Assembly (NCBI RefSeq): GCF_958450345.1 | Contig: NC_088784.1 | Span: forward strand, 65,373,747 to 65,437,746 | DNA from: Calliphora vicina | Lineage: Eukaryota > Arthropoda > Insecta > Diptera > Calliphoridae | Direction of reading: 5' to 3' | Length of the DNA stretch: 64,000 nucleotides | Part shown: in pieces, positions 62,784 through 64,000 of the stretch | Layout of the letters: each line of letters starts with the position of its first letter | How positions within the stretch are numbered: position 1 is the first letter of the stretch | Program-made: the position numbers and the translations under genes | The notes under the pieces: model-generated | Told to the model about the DNA's origin: nothing | The model's input: the letters and a program-made list of their open reading frames with translations, nothing else | Databases searched by the model: none

Positions 62784-63150
62784 ACACAGAAGCAACAAAC
62801 TATACTTTATATCCCTTAAAGGTCAAATCCTGGCTTGTACGCTCAATCCATAATTCAGCGGAGGTTCAATATGATGAACTTTTTGCGGTACATCTTGCTC
62901 AGTTGATAACTGAGCCTACACATATTCATAGCAGTGATGGGGTATAAGTTTTGATTTATTTTTGATCTCACACCCGGAAAAATATAATGTTGATATTCTT
63001 GCACACATGGCGTCATTTCCGCCTCATTTGTCAGCAAACCGAAGAAAAAATAAAGAGTTAATAGAATTTATTGCGAGAATATCAGAACGAAGCCAAGGAG
63101 AAAGCAAACCATTCGGCAGAAATATGTTCATGAAATTCAATGTACCTTTT
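62784..63150 (+). pseudogene. Unrecognised coding-like fragment with one frameshift
   Basis: From about 62784 one plus-strand frame reads TEATNYTLYPLKVKSWLVRS then IHNSAEVQYDELFAVHLAQ and LITEPTHIHSSDG (about 52 codons). At the G-run 62937-62940 the sense passes to another frame: ISFDLFLISHPEKYNVDILA, HMASFPPHLSANRRKNKELI, EFIARISERSQG and FGRNMFMKF (about 70 codons). Balanced charged and polar composition and the absence of stops contrast with surrounding DNA. No intron fits between the halves, so a processed pseudogene or transposon ORF remnant is likelier than a live gene. It ends where a DINE-like fragment begins. I do not recognise the protein. Confidence 0.55.
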
Positions 63151-63199
63151 TATATACCTAAAATATTCTTCAGGATATGGGAAGTCAACTCAAGTTCTA

Positions 63200-63645
63200 T
63201 CCAAATTCAATGTCAGATTCATACATCAATGTATTCAGGCTCGGTTGCTATTTAATATCGACATAATCGAACCACAAATGGCTGAGATATAAGGAAAAAA
63301 CCAGCACAACCTCGATTTTTTTACCTATTTTTAATCTATATCTGGATTACTGAGGCATTAATATAGACATATATAAAGACCAAGTAAATCGGACCTACAA
63401 TTGGTCAAAATCAGGAAAAATATTTTTAATCCGATTTTTTTTTACTTTATTTTTTTCGCAAATAAATTAAAAAAATATTTTGTTAAAAATTACAAAAAAA
63501 AGTTTTGGACTTAAATTTTTTCGCTAATAAATTAAACAAAAAAATTAATTTTATCTACGTAAAAAAATATTTAACATTTTTTTAAAGTATAATTTGGTGA
63601 AGGGTATATACGATTTGGCACTATAGCTCTGTTACTTGTTTATAT
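63200..63645 (+). mobile_element. 5'-truncated DINE-like element
   Basis: ATACATCAATGTATTCAGGC, GGCTCGGTTGCTATTTAA, CACAAATGGCTGAGATATAAGG and TAATTTGGTGAAGGGTATA followed by a degraded hairpin and CTGTTACTTGTTT match the 2430-2600 and 6900-7187 portions of the composite element. No 31-bp array. Confidence 0.75.
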
Positions 63646-63694
63646 ATGCCCATTATGCTGTTACCGACCAATTTCAGTCAAACATCGTTAAAAA

Positions 63695-64000
63695 AAAGAA
63701 GTAAGAAAGTATGGTCGGTCAAGCCCGACCATATAATACCCTACACTAAGTAAAAGAGCAAAAACATTTTTCTTTTAAAATTTCAATAATTTATATTTTT
63801 GAGTGATTTTCGGAAGTGGTCCTTATATGGGGGCTATGACGAATTATGGACCGATCAGCATGAAATTAGGTCGTGTGATTTATGTCTCTATGAAAGTTTA
63901 CTATGTTGAAGAGATTTATGCACGTTAAGGTGATTTTCGGAAGCGGGTCTATAGGGAGCTATGACTAATTATGGACCGATCGTAACAAAATTTGGTGACA
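63695..64000 (-). mobile_element. Second Helentron-like family, runs off the window
   Basis: Inverted 3' end: AAGTAAGAAAGTATGGTCGG, hairpin GGTCGG-TCAAGC-CCGACC, then ATATAATACCCTACACT. The interior has at least two units of the roughly 150-bp repeat with AATTATGGACCGATC (63845, 63968), as in 12035-12956. Confidence 0.7.

Overview
The window is AT-rich animal DNA. Its only clear host gene is a family B G protein-coupled receptor on the minus strand. The exon sequence resembles the fly calcitonin-like diuretic hormone receptor (Dh31-R and its paralogue hector). The very long transposon-filled introns and the DINE-1/INE-1-like repeats point to a schizophoran fly. A calyptrate such as a blow fly or house fly relative is likely; this is inference, because no species marker is present.

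Receptor gene: seven exons with consensus splice sites and compatible phases lie at 60135-60029, 59951-59860, 37474-37348, 37163-36937, 36824-36648, 36434-36311 and 8971-8843 (all minus). Together they give about 327 codons, from the end of the hormone-binding domain through all seven membrane helices to the start of the cytoplasmic tail. The first exons (signal peptide, start of the ectodomain) and the last exon(s) were not found and probably lie outside the window. Almost everything else is therefore intron, chiefly a 22.4-kb intron (37475-59859) and a 27.3-kb intron (8972-36310).

Layout of the 27-kb intron and the DNA 3' of it: two copies of a 4980-bp composite Helentron-type (DINE-1-like) element lie in opposite orientation at 2208-7187 and 17912-22891. 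Each carries about 90 copies of a 31-bp minisatellite. The left copy sits in a CAGTGGTATAG-ended repeat and the right copy interrupts a Tc1-like transposase pseudogene. Around them are a Jockey-like LINE fragment (10.8-11.4 kb), a second Helentron-like family (12.0-13.0 kb), a mariner fragment, an IS630-like transposase fossil (15.8-16.5 kb), a second, oppositely oriented Tc1-like fossil (23.2-24.1 kb), several small inverted-repeat elements, and a three-level nest (hAT containing a Helitron containing a MITE) at 30260-34637.

Layout of the 22-kb intron: a frameshifted Jockey-clade LINE (38.0-39.4 kb), a deleted mariner (40.6-41.4 kb), a Helitron helicase remnant (45.2 kb), an RTE-like LINE tail (45.6-45.9 kb), a DINE-like element split by a solo LTR (46.06-47.34 kb), a 2117-bp near-perfect palindromic transposon with an 8-bp target duplication (48714-50830), two decayed hAT elements (51.9-53.8 and 54.7-56.1 kb) and assorted MITEs.

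Upstream of the 60.1-kb exon: a second deleted mariner with a MITE in it, a GC-richer element with 9-bp target duplication (61583-61924), an unrecognised coding-like fragment (62784-63150, plus strand, one frameshift), and Helentron-family fragments at the right edge. No tRNA, rRNA, CRISPR or prokaryotic feature was seen.
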